Below, piece by piece: positions 17,093-25,006 of a stretch of 64,000 nucleotides of DNA (its first letter is position 1; each line of letters starts with the position of its first letter). The position numbers were made by a program, and so were the translations under genes. The notes beneath the pieces are model-generated. The model saw only the letters and a list, made by a program, of their open reading frames with translations, searched no databases and had not been told where the DNA came from. The DNA is from DASVWZ01 sp963715675. Lineage in GTDB: Bacteria > Acidobacteriota > Terriglobia > Terriglobales > Acidobacteriaceae. The stretch covers positions 4,402,001 to 4,466,000 of the forward strand of contig OY970265.1 of the NCBI GenBank assembly GCA_963715675.1. The letters run 5' to 3'.

Positions 17093-17581
17093 ATGGCGGA
17101 GTTTCAAGGTAAGCGAGTAATTCACGGATTTACCCAGACGAATGTTGCCGCATCGGAGAAAGTATTTCCGTTGCTATGTCCGGTGCGCGAGGCGGAGTGG
17201 GTTCCGGGGTGGGAGTACCGGCTGATCTGTTCGCAATCGGGAGTAGCGGAGTTGGGTTGTGTGTTTGCGACTCCGAATGAAAGCGGCCCGGACACGGTTT
17301 GGTTAGTGACGGAGTATGATCCGGCAGCATTGCGCATCGGATTTGCGTGGGTGTGGCCGGGGCTGGTAGCGACACAACTCCGGATCTCTTTGCGCCCGAA
17401 ATCGCAAAATGTGACTGAAGCCAACATTCGGTATGTCTATACCGGGCTGTCAGAGGACGGCAACCGGGAAGTGGAGCGGTATGACGAGGTCTGGTTTTGT
17501 AGCAAGATGCAGAGCTGGGAAAAGGCGATTAATCACTATTTGAAGACCGGTCGGCTGATTGATATGGGCTCCTGGGAGTGA
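17093..17581 (+). CDS. SRPBCC (START-like) family protein
   Basis: 162 residues starting MAEFQGKRVIHGFTQTNVAA. The pattern FPLLCPVREAEWVPGWEYRL fits a helix-grip (Bet v1/START/polyketide cyclase-like) fold: hydrophobic beta strands, a WVPGW turn and a C-terminal amphipathic helix (YDEVWFCSKMQSWEKAINHY). Ligand and role are unknown. ATG 17093 has GGAGG at good spacing. It lies immediately behind a terminator-like hairpin. Confidence 0.75.
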   Translation: MAEFQGKRVIHGFTQTNVAASEKVFPLLCPVREAEWVPGWEYRLICSQSGVAELGCVFATPNESGPDTVWLVTEYDPAALRIGFAWVWPGLVATQLRISLRPKSQNVTEANIRYVYTGLSEDGNREVERYDEVWFCSKMQSWEKAINHYLKTGRLIDMGSWE

Positions 17582-17630
17582 AGATGGGCGTTCGGCTTTT
17601 GGCGTGGCGCGGGCAACAAGGGGGGCACTT

Positions 17631-17658
17631 GGCGGACAGGAGTGTCCGCCCCACACTA
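17631..17658. repeat. Palindromic intergenic repeat, copy 2
   Basis: GGCGGACA-GGAG-TGTCCGCC followed by CCACACTA. The layout (perfect stem, RGAG loop, CCACACTA tail) matches copy 1 at 1546-1572, with different but compensating stem bases. Again it lies just beyond a minus-strand stop codon (pyrC, 17664). Confidence 0.6.
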
Positions 17659-17663
17659 GCAGG

Positions 17664-18998
17664 TCAGTCGGCCCGATGGACAATTTTGCCGGCTACGATT
17701 GTGGCTATGACCTTACCGGTAAGCAGCCAGCCATCGAAAGGCGAATTGTGCGATTTGGAGCGCGACCTGGCAGCCTCAAACGTCCAATGCTTCTTTGGGT
17801 CAAAGATGGTGACGTCGGCGTAGCAGCCGCGGGCAAGCGCGCCGCGGCCCCTTAAATCCACGACCCGGGCCGGGCCTGCGGTAAACAACTCGACGATTCT
17901 GCTGAGGGGGATTCTGCGCTCGCGGTGCAATTGGGTGATAGCCAGCCCCAGCGCGGTTTCGAGTCCGGTAACCCCAAACATCGCGCGCTCAAACTCCAGA
18001 TCTTTTTCGTGGAGAGCATGCGGGGCGTGATCGGTGGCGATGGCGTCGACCGTGCCGTCGGCCAGGGCAACGATCAGGGCTTCGCGGTCTTCCGCGGAAC
18101 GCAGCGGCGGATTCATTTTGCAATTGGTGTTGTACTCGCCGACGTTGGCGTCGACCATCGTGAAATGATGGGGCGTGACTTCGCAGGTGATATGGGCCTT
18201 GCTGCGCTTGCCTTTGCGAACGGCTTTCAATCCTTCCGCCGTGGAGAGATGGGCAACATGCAGGCGGGCGCCGGTGAACTGCTGGGCAAGATGGACGTCA
18301 CGCTCCACGATGACGGCTTCGGCTTCGGCCTTCATGCCCCGCAGGCCGAGGCGGAACGAAACCGCGCCCTCATGGAGCGAAGCGTTTTCGGTCATCCGTG
18401 TGTCTTCGGCGTGCTGAATCACGGGCAGACTGGTTTCCGCCGCCAGTCGCAGGGTTTCGCGCATGATGGCGTCGTTGAGAATAGGCTTTCCATCGTCGCT
18501 TACCGCGACCGCGCCCGCCCGTTGCAAGGCCCGGAAATCATTGAGTACCGCGCCTTTGCTGGCGTGCGTGGCAGCGGCAATGGGAAAAACGTTGACCACG
18601 GCACCGCGCTGGGGTTGCTGAATCCAGGTGACCCATTCCGGGGAATCCACCACCGGCGAAGTATTCGGCATACAGCAAACCGAGGTGAATCCTCCAAATG
18701 CCGCCGCCGCAGTCCCGGTTGCGATGGTCTCCTTGTAGCCCTGGCCGGGCTCGCGCAGGTGGACGTGAAGGTCGATAAATCCAGGGGCCACGATCAAACC
18801 GCGAGCGTCCAAGGTGCTGTCGGCGGCGCTTCGGATTTTTCCTGGCGGGGCGACTTCGGCAACGTGGCCATCCCGCAAAAGGACGTCCATGAGGGCATCG
18901 ACCCGGGCTGCGGGATCGATGACGTGGCCGCCTTTAATGAGAAGACTGCCGGTTTTCCGCTGGTTCACGCTGATCTCCTGGTGGCCGCTCTCATCCAC
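17664..18998 (-). CDS. pyrC: Dihydroorotase
   Basis: 444 residues. It cyclises carbamoyl-aspartate to dihydroorotate, the third step of pyrimidine synthesis. Amidohydrolase metal motif FIDLHVHLREPG (~75-87), GGFTSVCCMPNT, VAVSDDGKPI (the Asp position used by class I enzymes in place of a carboxylated Lys), HAEDTRM, VAHLSTAEGL, CEVTPHHF, NPPLRS and ATDHAPHA are all present. It is class I/PyrC-like of normal length and should be active. It is third in the pyrR-pyrB-pyrC operon, 19 bp after pyrB. Confidence 0.97.
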   Translation of the reverse strand: MDESGHQEISVNQRKTGSLLIKGGHVIDPAARVDALMDVLLRDGHVAEVAPPGKIRSAADSTLDARGLIVAPGFIDLHVHLREPGQGYKETIATGTAAAAFGGFTSVCCMPNTSPVVDSPEWVTWIQQPQRGAVVNVFPIAAATHASKGAVLNDFRALQRAGAVAVSDDGKPILNDAIMRETLRLAAETSLPVIQHAEDTRMTENASLHEGAVSFRLGLRGMKAEAEAVIVERDVHLAQQFTGARLHVAHLSTAEGLKAVRKGKRSKAHITCEVTPHHFTMVDANVGEYNTNCKMNPPLRSAEDREALIVALADGTVDAIATDHAPHALHEKDLEFERAMFGVTGLETALGLAITQLHRERRIPLSRIVELFTAGPARVVDLRGRGALARGCYADVTIFDPKKHWTFEAARSRSKSHNSPFDGWLLTGKVIATIVAGKIVHRAD

Positions 18999-19017
18999 CG
19001 CAATACCATGCCGACGT

Positions 19018-19971
19018 TCATTTTGCTTTCCCCAGAGCTTTCGCCAAAATAGCCATGCGCACTGGAACTCCGTTGCGTACTTCCTCGACGATGGCGGACT
19101 GCGGGCAGTCGGCTACTTCCGAAGTCAACTCCAAGCCGCGGATGATCGGGCCGGGATGCATCAGAATGGCTTCGCGCTTGGCGAGTTTCAGGCGCTGCAG
19201 GGTGATCTGGTAGCGGGCGATGTAGTCATGCAGGCTGATCTTCAATCCCGCGAGCCGCTCTTTCTGCACTCGCAGCGCGGTGACCACGTCGGCGCCGCGA
19301 ATTGCCTCTTCCACCGTGCGGGTAATCTCGACGCCGGGCGCCAGGGTGGTGGCGACCTCCGGTAATAACTCCGGGGGGCCGCACAGAACCACCCGCGCGC
19401 CGAACTTACCGAGCAAATGGCAGGCAGAGCGTGCAACGCGGCTATGGTAGATGTCCCCAACGATGGCCACTTGCAATCCCTTGAGCGTTTTGTAGTGGCG
19501 GAGAATAGTGTATGCATCGAGCAGCGCCTGGGAAGGATGCTCGTGCATGCCATCGCCGGCATTGACCACGGGAATATCAATGTTCTTCGCCATCAACAGC
19601 GGCGCGCCGGCGTGGGGATGCCGAACCACGATGACGTCCGCACCGACCGCGCGCAGCGTGTAGGCGGTATCGAGCAGGGACTCGCCTTTCTCGATGCTGG
19701 AGCCGCTGGAAAGCACTAGCGTGGTCATCGCACTCAGAGATTTCGCAGCGATCTCGAAGGAACTGCGGGTGCGGGTGGAAGCCTCGTAGAACAAAAGCAG
19801 CACCCGTTTGCCCCGCAAAAGCGGCCGCGGTTTGGCGGGATTCATACGGTGGGCGAGGTTCAGCAGACTGAGAATCTCCGAAGCCTGCATGTGTTCAATG
19901 CCCAGCAGAGAGCCGCGGTGAACGTCGTGACTTGCCCGGCTGGCTACCCGTGTCTTCGATTGCGCGCTCAA
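19018..19971 (-). CDS. pyrB: Aspartate carbamoyltransferase catalytic subunit
   Basis: 317 residues. It joins carbamoyl phosphate to aspartate. Motifs: FYEASTRTRSSFEIAAKSL (carbamoyl-phosphate site), SSIEKGESLLDTAYTLRAVG, VVRHPHAGAP, NAGDGMHEHPSQALLDAYTI, VAIVGDIYHSRVARS, MHPGPIIRGLELTSEVAD. No regulatory pyrI is present. Its ATG overlaps the pyrR stop by 4 bp (ATGA), and pyrC follows by 19 bp, so the three are translationally linked. Confidence 0.97.
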   Translation of the reverse strand: MSAQSKTRVASRASHDVHRGSLLGIEHMQASEILSLLNLAHRMNPAKPRPLLRGKRVLLLFYEASTRTRSSFEIAAKSLSAMTTLVLSSGSSIEKGESLLDTAYTLRAVGADVIVVRHPHAGAPLLMAKNIDIPVVNAGDGMHEHPSQALLDAYTILRHYKTLKGLQVAIVGDIYHSRVARSACHLLGKFGARVVLCGPPELLPEVATTLAPGVEITRTVEEAIRGADVVTALRVQKERLAGLKISLHDYIARYQITLQRLKLAKREAILMHPGPIIRGLELTSEVADCPQSAIVEEVRNGVPVRMAILAKALGKAK

Positions 19972-20543
19972 CTTTGTTTTTCCACCAGCAGAACCTTTTC
20001 GGTATTGTCTACTTCCCGCAACTGGACTTCGACGATCTCCTGCTCCGAGGTCTGTATTTTTCGGCCCACGAAAGCCGCCTCAATGGGCAGTTCACGATGG
20101 CCGCGGTCGATGAGTACACAAAGCTGGACGCGCCGGGGGCGGCCCTGGCTAAAGAGGGCGTCGAGGGCAGCACGCGCAGTGCGTCCGGTGTAAAGAACGT
20201 CATCGACCAGGATGATGTCTTTGCCGGTAATCGGGAAGCCAATCTCGCTCTTCTGCACCACCGGCTTAGGCCCCAGCGTGGAAAGATCGTCACGGTACAG
20301 GGTGATGTCGAGCGTACCGACCGGGACCAGCGATTTTTCAATGCGCTGGATCATCTCTCCCAGACGCTGGGCGAGAAAGACCCCACGGCGACGGATACCG
20401 ACCAGGCCCACATCCTTGGCGCCGTTGTTTTTCTCAATGATTTCGTGCACCAGGCGGACCAGAGTCCGCTCGATTTCCGAAGCGGACATGAGCTGCGCCT
20501 TCTCGCGCAGGTTGGCCTGCCGGGGTGTGGTCCGGGGAGACAT
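19968..20543 (-). CDS. pyrR: PyrR bifunctional regulator/uracil phosphoribosyltransferase
   Basis: 191 residues starting MSPRTTPRQANLREKAQLMS. It has the PRTase fold with RLVHEIIEKN, IRRRGVFLAQRL, PRPP loop IILVDDVLYTGRTARAALDAL and LIDRGHRELPIEAAFVGR. In Gram-positives PyrR binds pyr mRNA in response to UMP and can also make UMP from uracil. It heads the pyr operon, as expected for a regulator. I could not find the classical PyrR-binding anti-antiterminator in the short 5' leader, so regulation may differ. ATG 20543 lacks a strong ribosome site; an internal ATG at MSASEIE is an alternative. Confidence 0.93.
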   Translation of the reverse strand: MSPRTTPRQANLREKAQLMSASEIERTLVRLVHEIIEKNNGAKDVGLVGIRRRGVFLAQRLGEMIQRIEKSLVPVGTLDITLYRDDLSTLGPKPVVQKSEIGFPITGKDIILVDDVLYTGRTARAALDALFSQGRPRRVQLCVLIDRGHRELPIEAAFVGRKIQTSEQEIVEVQLREVDNTEKVLLVEKQS

Positions 20544-20623
20544 GAACGGTGCATCATACGCGGGTGGAGCGGTCCAGAGCAAGCGGGAGTGGGATAAGCC
20601 CCTGGTAGTCGAAGATTTCCGGC

Positions 20624-21262
20624 CTACAAGCGGTTCTTGCGGCGCAGCAAAAGCGCGCCGAGGGCGCCGCCCAGGCTGGAAAAGATCAGAAACGCTGCCA
20701 ACATCACGGCCAAGCCGGCGGCCATAACCAAGGCAAGGCCTGGAGGGCTTTTGAGGTATTCGAGAAGTTGCAGGGCCTGCGGGTCGGAGGTGCGGGAGGC
20801 GGACTGCTGAACCGCCTGAATCAGGGCGGTATGCAGTTCTCCGCCGGAATGAAAGATGAGAACTTCGACGGCCGTAAAAATGGCAAAAATTCCAAAACCC
20901 AGGGCGCCGCTGGTCGCTCCCAGCCGCGCTCCCATACCAGGAGTGAGGTCGGACGCCGGATTTCTGCGCCGGTAGAGCAGCACCGAAAGCGCCCCCGCGG
21001 CGAGCATCCCCAGGCCGAACGCACCTAAGGGGATCAACATGAGAATGGCGGCGACCAACCCTGCGGCGGCTGCGGATGGCAGGGCCTGGGCCCACTGCAG
21101 CGCTCGAGGGTCGCCGGGGTGATTGAAGGAGTCCGCGGGGGTCACGGCTGGCGGCTCAAAACTGGCTACGCGAATCTGCGGCGCTCCACATTGCCTGCAG
21201 AAAGGAGTGCCGTCTTCAACGGCTGCGCCACACTGGTCACAAGCGTGTTCCACGGGATTCAA
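20624..21262 (-). CDS. Zinc-ribbon membrane protein
   Basis: About 212 residues. An N-terminal zinc ribbon (CDQCGAAVEDGTPFCRQCG) is followed by a linker and four hydrophobic segments: AAAGLVAAILMLIPLGAFGL, a segment ending LSVLLYRRR, GALGFGIFAIFTAVEVLIF and LVMAAGLAVMLAAFLIF. Such zinc_ribbon_2 membrane proteins are common and uncharacterised. The start is uncertain: TTG at 21260-21262 or GTG at 21251-21253, neither with a clear ribosome site. Codons upstream of 21262 are unlike protein. It is upstream of and co-directional with pyrR (80 bp). Confidence 0.7.
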   Translation of the reverse strand: MNPVEHACDQCGAAVEDGTPFCRQCGAPQIRVASFEPPAVTPADSFNHPGDPRALQWAQALPSAAAAGLVAAILMLIPLGAFGLGMLAAGALSVLLYRRRNPASDLTPGMGARLGATSGALGFGIFAIFTAVEVLIFHSGGELHTALIQAVQQSASRTSDPQALQLLEYLKSPPGLALVMAAGLAVMLAAFLIFSSLGGALGALLLRRKNRL

Positions 21263-21377
21263 GGTACATGAGCGTGGGCGGAGGCGCAAGCGAGGCATGG
21301 GGCCCGCGAACGACGCAGGAGCGGGTCCGCCACTACGCGGGTAACCAGATGGAGGGTACGGGCGGAGCGAGCCGTCC

Positions 21378-21399
21378 TGTCCCGGCTCAGGCCGGGACA
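21378..21399. repeat. Perfect 9-bp palindrome in intergenic DNA
   Basis: TGTCCCGGC-TCAG-GCCGGGACA. There is no T-run on either side. It is probably a REP-like palindrome in the gap between the zinc-ribbon gene and the ORF at 21561; the rest of that gap shows nothing. Confidence 0.45.
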
Positions 21400-21560
21400 A
21401 CTTGTCCCTGTCGTTGGTTGTGTACCGCTCGGCTGCCGAGCCATCAATGACTTACAAGCGAGCCAGTCCGGAACGAAACGTGCTGCTACAAGGGGCTGTA
21501 GAAGAGTGTTTGTGCCACCAGCAAAAGACGCAGACTGCTGAAACGAGAAGAGGAATCCAG

Positions 21561-21869
21561 ATGAAACGCAAGCGAGGTCAGAGCGCGGCCTGGGGCAGAA
21601 TGTTCGTATTGCTTGGTGCGGTGATCTTGAGCGCCACCGTGGTTTTTGCCGGGTCGCAAAGGATGTCCAAAGGCCTGGAAGGTTTTGCTTCGTCAACACC
21701 TCATCGGGGATGCGCATCATCACTGGCATTGGGGGGAGTTCTGCCGTCTGGCGTGCCCATGTCTTCTCAGGGAGCCAATCGGCCATGTGACGCATTTCCA
21801 CCATTAGCGGGGGATAGCACCGCAGACCGCGGAGAGTCGATGGGCGTCCTGATCAATGGGGCAAAATAG
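21561..21869 (+). CDS. Small secreted hypothetical protein, possibly a truncated remnant
   Basis: 102 residues. A convincing signal peptide (MKRKRGQSAAWGRMFVLLGA, then VILSATVVFA) with GAGGAAT upstream of the ATG is followed by GSQRMSKGLEG. The rest is low-complexity and not domain-like. The +1-shifted frame briefly reads as protein (FVNTSSGMRIITGIGGSSAV) before stopping near 21789. The pattern suggests the start of an exported protein whose body was lost or frameshifted. No family can be assigned. Confidence 0.4.
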   Translation: MKRKRGQSAAWGRMFVLLGAVILSATVVFAGSQRMSKGLEGFASSTPHRGCASSLALGGVLPSGVPMSSQGANRPCDAFPPLAGDSTADRGESMGVLINGAK

Positions 21870-21889
21870 CTTCGGCACCGCTTTCCTGG

Positions 21890-22477
21890 TTAGATATCCC
21901 CTTGTTTCCCGCGGGAGCGCACGTAAACCAGAGCAAACGTAGATCCGGTGCCTGACTTGTCCGGCTCAACCGCCACAGCGTGCTGGTTGTCCTCGGTTCC
22001 CACCTTCAACTCAACCTCGACTCCGGTGTTGTCGCCGTCACAGGTCAGTTCCCTGGATTTCTCATGAACCTGGACGTGCGGGCCGTCCTTGTCGCCATGG
22101 CACTCGATCACCTTTCCGTACTTTTTCAGCTTGTCTCGGTAAAAGGCGATGATCTTGTCAGGCGCGTCGTTGGAGACGTACTTGATGACGACCAGCTTAA
22201 AGCCAAAAGCGCTGGTAAACATGGCGAGGTTGGCATTGCTCTCGTCATCGTGCCTCACGCGTGCGCCGGGATAGGCAGGCAAACCGATTTCGCGCGGATC
22301 TGCGTCGGAGCCGAGGTGCAAATCTCCCACCGAACTGCGCACATCAAAGTTCTTGTCTCCGGAGTCTTGGGCTGCGACAGAAGCGGGGAAGAGGATCAGG
22401 CAAGCTGCCACTAATGCCAGCAGAGGAGCAATCCGGGATTGCCGGTTTGACGAATTGCACAGCATTGATCGAGTCAT
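21890..22477 (-). CDS. Secreted hypothetical protein, paralog of the next gene
   Basis: 195 residues. A signal peptide (hydrophobic LLALVAACLILFPASVAAQ) precedes a domain with LPAYPGARVRHDD, FYRDKLKKYGKVIECHGDKD and VELKVGTEDNQHAVAVEPD. The same blocks occur in the gene at 22490-23089, so the two arose by tandem duplication. The YPGA plus FY.DKLKKYG pattern is seen in many acidobacterial exported proteins of unknown role. The gap to the paralog's stop is 12 bp; probably one operon with the GH3 gene. Confidence 0.75.
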   Translation of the reverse strand: MTRSMLCNSSNRQSRIAPLLALVAACLILFPASVAAQDSGDKNFDVRSSVGDLHLGSDADPREIGLPAYPGARVRHDDESNANLAMFTSAFGFKLVVIKYVSNDAPDKIIAFYRDKLKKYGKVIECHGDKDGPHVQVHEKSRELTCDGDNTGVEVELKVGTEDNQHAVAVEPDKSGTGSTFALVYVRSRGKQGDI

Positions 22478-22489
22478 AAACGCACCTCC

Positions 22490-23089
22490 CTAAATCGTGC
22501 CTTCCTTGCCACGGGTCTGGATGAACACCAGAGCGAAATCGGACCCTTTGCCCTCAGGTTCCACCGAAACGAGGTGCTGATTGTCCTCGGTGCCGACTTT
22601 GAGTTCCACCACATTCCCCGTATCGCTGCCCTGGCAGCTAACCGGGTTATGAGATTGTTTGTCTCCTGCTTTCACAGTCAGGTCTCCGCCGTGCTTGCTG
22701 GTATGGCATTCGATAACGTTCCCGTATTTCTTCAGCTGGTCCTGGTAATAGGCGATGACCTTGTTGGGCGGATCGTCCGACTCATACTCAATGGCCGCGA
22801 CCTTCACCCCGAAAAAGCTACTGGAGATGTTTACATTTGCGCTCTTATCATCGTGGCCGGTTTTCGGTTTTGGGCGGGCGCCGGGATAGACAGTGAGCCC
22901 GGTATCGCGAACATCGACGTCCTCGTTAACGTGAATGCCTCCGATCGGCGTGTCGATGTCCACTTTGTCGGGTTTGCCGTTATTGTGGTCCTTTACGCTG
23001 ACGCTGCAAGCCAATACAGTGAGCCAGAAGGCGAAGGCTACGGCGATCAGGAACCTAGTTTTAATGTCCAATGGTTTTGGGATTAGCAT
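22490..23089 (-). CDS. Predicted lipoprotein, paralog of the neighbouring secreted protein
   Basis: 199 residues starting MLIPKPLDIKTRFLIAVAFA with a lipobox-like VLACS at about residue 30. Shared blocks with the downstream paralog: LTVYPGARPKPKTGHDDKS, YYQDQLKKYGNVIECHTS, VELKVGTEDNQHLVSVEPEG and FALVFIQTRGKEG. GGAGG lies 8 nt before ATG 23089. Its start overlaps the end of the GH3 gene by 29 bp, implying co-translation. Function unknown. Confidence 0.75.
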   Translation of the reverse strand: MLIPKPLDIKTRFLIAVAFAFWLTVLACSVSVKDHNNGKPDKVDIDTPIGGIHVNEDVDVRDTGLTVYPGARPKPKTGHDDKSANVNISSSFFGVKVAAIEYESDDPPNKVIAYYQDQLKKYGNVIECHTSKHGGDLTVKAGDKQSHNPVSCQGSDTGNVVELKVGTEDNQHLVSVEPEGKGSDFALVFIQTRGKEGTI

Positions 23090-24968
23090 GCGGAGCACCT
23101 CCGGGCGCAGGTTGCGCGACGCGTTCGATTCCGAAGCCCCGCCGGGCAATCTCAGGGATGCTTACCGGCAAATGGCCGCGGATCGGAATCTCCCCAAACA
23201 GGGCTTTGACGGCGCTGACTTCTGAAACCGAAGAATTGGAGAACGCGCAGAGATAGTTCTGGACGGCGGGAAAATCCTGCGCCAGATATGGGTCGCCCAT
23301 CGCGAGCACCACCGTCTTAGCAGCCGCCCTGTCCAAAATGCCGTGCAGCAGCCCGGCGCTGGCATCGGGAAGCGCGACGGAGTTGGTCAAACCGTTACCT
23401 CCCGCGATCGCCTTGCCCGCCGTGGGCACGACGTAGATCGGTGCGATAACTGCATCTGCCTGATCGACGGCCTGAAGAATTTCGGGCGACATAGCGGTCG
23501 AAATGCGTGGATCCACATAGATCACGTTACTGTCAGGAACGCGCGACCTGATCTGTCTTTCCAGAGTTCTTCCGGAGTCCGTTCGAACGTCTTCCGAGAA
23601 GATCACCACGACCAGATGGTTGCGTACCTCTTCCACCCTCTGATACGGAAGCGGAGGGGAAACAGTTCCAGTCCGTTTCAGAGGCAGGACTTTTGCGTTG
23701 TCGCGGACCAGAGTAACAGCGTCGTCGGCAATTTGCTGGCCGAGCGCGAGATTCTCCGGCTTGCCGATGATCCCCGGCAAAGCCGCGAGATCGACGAACC
23801 GCGACCGGTGCAAGCCGGCTGAGGCCTTTGCTTTCAGTATCTTAAGAACAGACGCGTCGAGTTGAGAGAGGGGGATTTCGTTGCTCTGCACGGCCGCGAG
23901 CAAGGCGCGGTAGGAAGCTTCGAGGTCGGCTGGAATGATCAGCAGATCACAGCCGGCCTTGAAGGCATCGACCGCAGCCCGGCCAGAATTCGCGCCATAA
24001 AGCCGGGTGAGCCCGGCCATGTCGAGCGCGTCGGTCACCACGACCCCCTTGAACCCAAGCTTCTCTTTCAGCAGACCGGTCACGATGGTGTGCGAATTTG
24101 TGGCCACGCGATCCGATGCCGGGTCGAGCGCAGGAACCGTAACGTGGGCAACCATCACCGAGTCGACGCCGGCTTCGATCGCCTCACGGAAAGGCGGAAG
24201 TTCAACGGACTCAAGACGCGCCAGATCGCCGGTGACCTGCGCCAGGCCAAGGTGAGAGTCGGTCGAGGTGTCCCCATGGCCTGGAAAGTGCTTGGCAGTG
24301 GTGAGCATCCCGTTGGCGCGGGCGCCGCGAATGTACGCGGCGGCTAAGTCCCCCACCTGCCGCGGGTTCTCGCCAAAAGCGCGCGTATTGATGATCGGAT
24401 TTGTGGGGTTCGAATTGACATCGGCGTCAGGGAAAAAATTCCAGTGAATTCCGACAGCCCGGGCTTCCTGTGCAGTGATACGGCCGAAAGCTTCGGCATA
24501 TTCCAGCTTGGCGGCCGCGCCGAAGGCCATGGCATGAGGGAATTCTGTCCCTCCGTAGAGACGCATGGGCAGACCACGTTCGAGGTCGGCCGCGATGATC
24601 AGGGGCAGCGGAGAATCCTGCTGCAGGCGGTTGAGCAAATCGGCAGCCTCGAACGGTTCATTGCGGTACAAAAACGGAGGCTCCCAGCGCACCGTCATGG
24701 CGAACGAGCCCAAGTGGTACTTGCTGATGTTGTCCCTCAGTTGGAGATAGACGGGACTTTGTACATTCAGGAAATCGGCGCGCACCCAGATCATGAAAAG
24801 CTGGCCGACTTTTTCTTCGAGGGAGAGCTTGCGGAGGGTTTTCTCCGCCCACTTCTCGCCGTCGCGATCGAGCAGGACGGGGCCGGGTTGCTGATATTTC
24901 GGCTTGGCGTAGGCGGATGCTGACACGAGTATCACAGCCAGCAGGAAAAGCACGCGTTGGCGGGCCAT
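23061..24968 (-). CDS. Exported glycoside hydrolase family 3 (NagZ-like beta-N-acetylhexosaminidase)
   Basis: 635 residues with signal peptide MARQRVLFLLAVILVSASAY. The GH3 N-terminal barrel shows LSLEEKVGQLFMIWVRADF, AADLERGLPMRLYGGTEFPH, KHFPGHGDTSTDSHLGL (the His/Asp dyad loop typical of the NagZ branch) and GVVVTDALDMAGLTR (Asp nucleophile). A second alpha/beta domain follows (ADDAVTLVRDNAKVLPL), making it longer than cytoplasmic NagZ. It probably trims GlcNAc from peptidoglycan or chitin-type oligosaccharides outside the inner membrane. I chose ATG 24968 because it begins the signal peptide. Confidence 0.92.
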   Translation of the reverse strand: MARQRVLFLLAVILVSASAYAKPKYQQPGPVLLDRDGEKWAEKTLRKLSLEEKVGQLFMIWVRADFLNVQSPVYLQLRDNISKYHLGSFAMTVRWEPPFLYRNEPFEAADLLNRLQQDSPLPLIIAADLERGLPMRLYGGTEFPHAMAFGAAAKLEYAEAFGRITAQEARAVGIHWNFFPDADVNSNPTNPIINTRAFGENPRQVGDLAAAYIRGARANGMLTTAKHFPGHGDTSTDSHLGLAQVTGDLARLESVELPPFREAIEAGVDSVMVAHVTVPALDPASDRVATNSHTIVTGLLKEKLGFKGVVVTDALDMAGLTRLYGANSGRAAVDAFKAGCDLLIIPADLEASYRALLAAVQSNEIPLSQLDASVLKILKAKASAGLHRSRFVDLAALPGIIGKPENLALGQQIADDAVTLVRDNAKVLPLKRTGTVSPPLPYQRVEEVRNHLVVVIFSEDVRTDSGRTLERQIRSRVPDSNVIYVDPRISTAMSPEILQAVDQADAVIAPIYVVPTAGKAIAGGNGLTNSVALPDASAGLLHGILDRAAAKTVVLAMGDPYLAQDFPAVQNYLCAFSNSSVSEVSAVKALFGEIPIRGHLPVSIPEIARRGFGIERVAQPAPGGAPHANPKTIGH

Positions 24969-25006
24969 GGCAAAGACGATAACACGCCTGCTGTCCCTTG
25001 ATCGAT

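Noticed and set aside
17925..19052. 375-codon open frame antisense to pyrC
   Set aside because: The minus strand encodes a complete dihydroorotase with all metal motifs; the plus frame is a shadow.
20544..21095. Long N-terminal extension of PyrR
   Set aside because: The frame runs antisense or out of phase through the zinc-ribbon gene and reads as Arg/Gly-rich noise.
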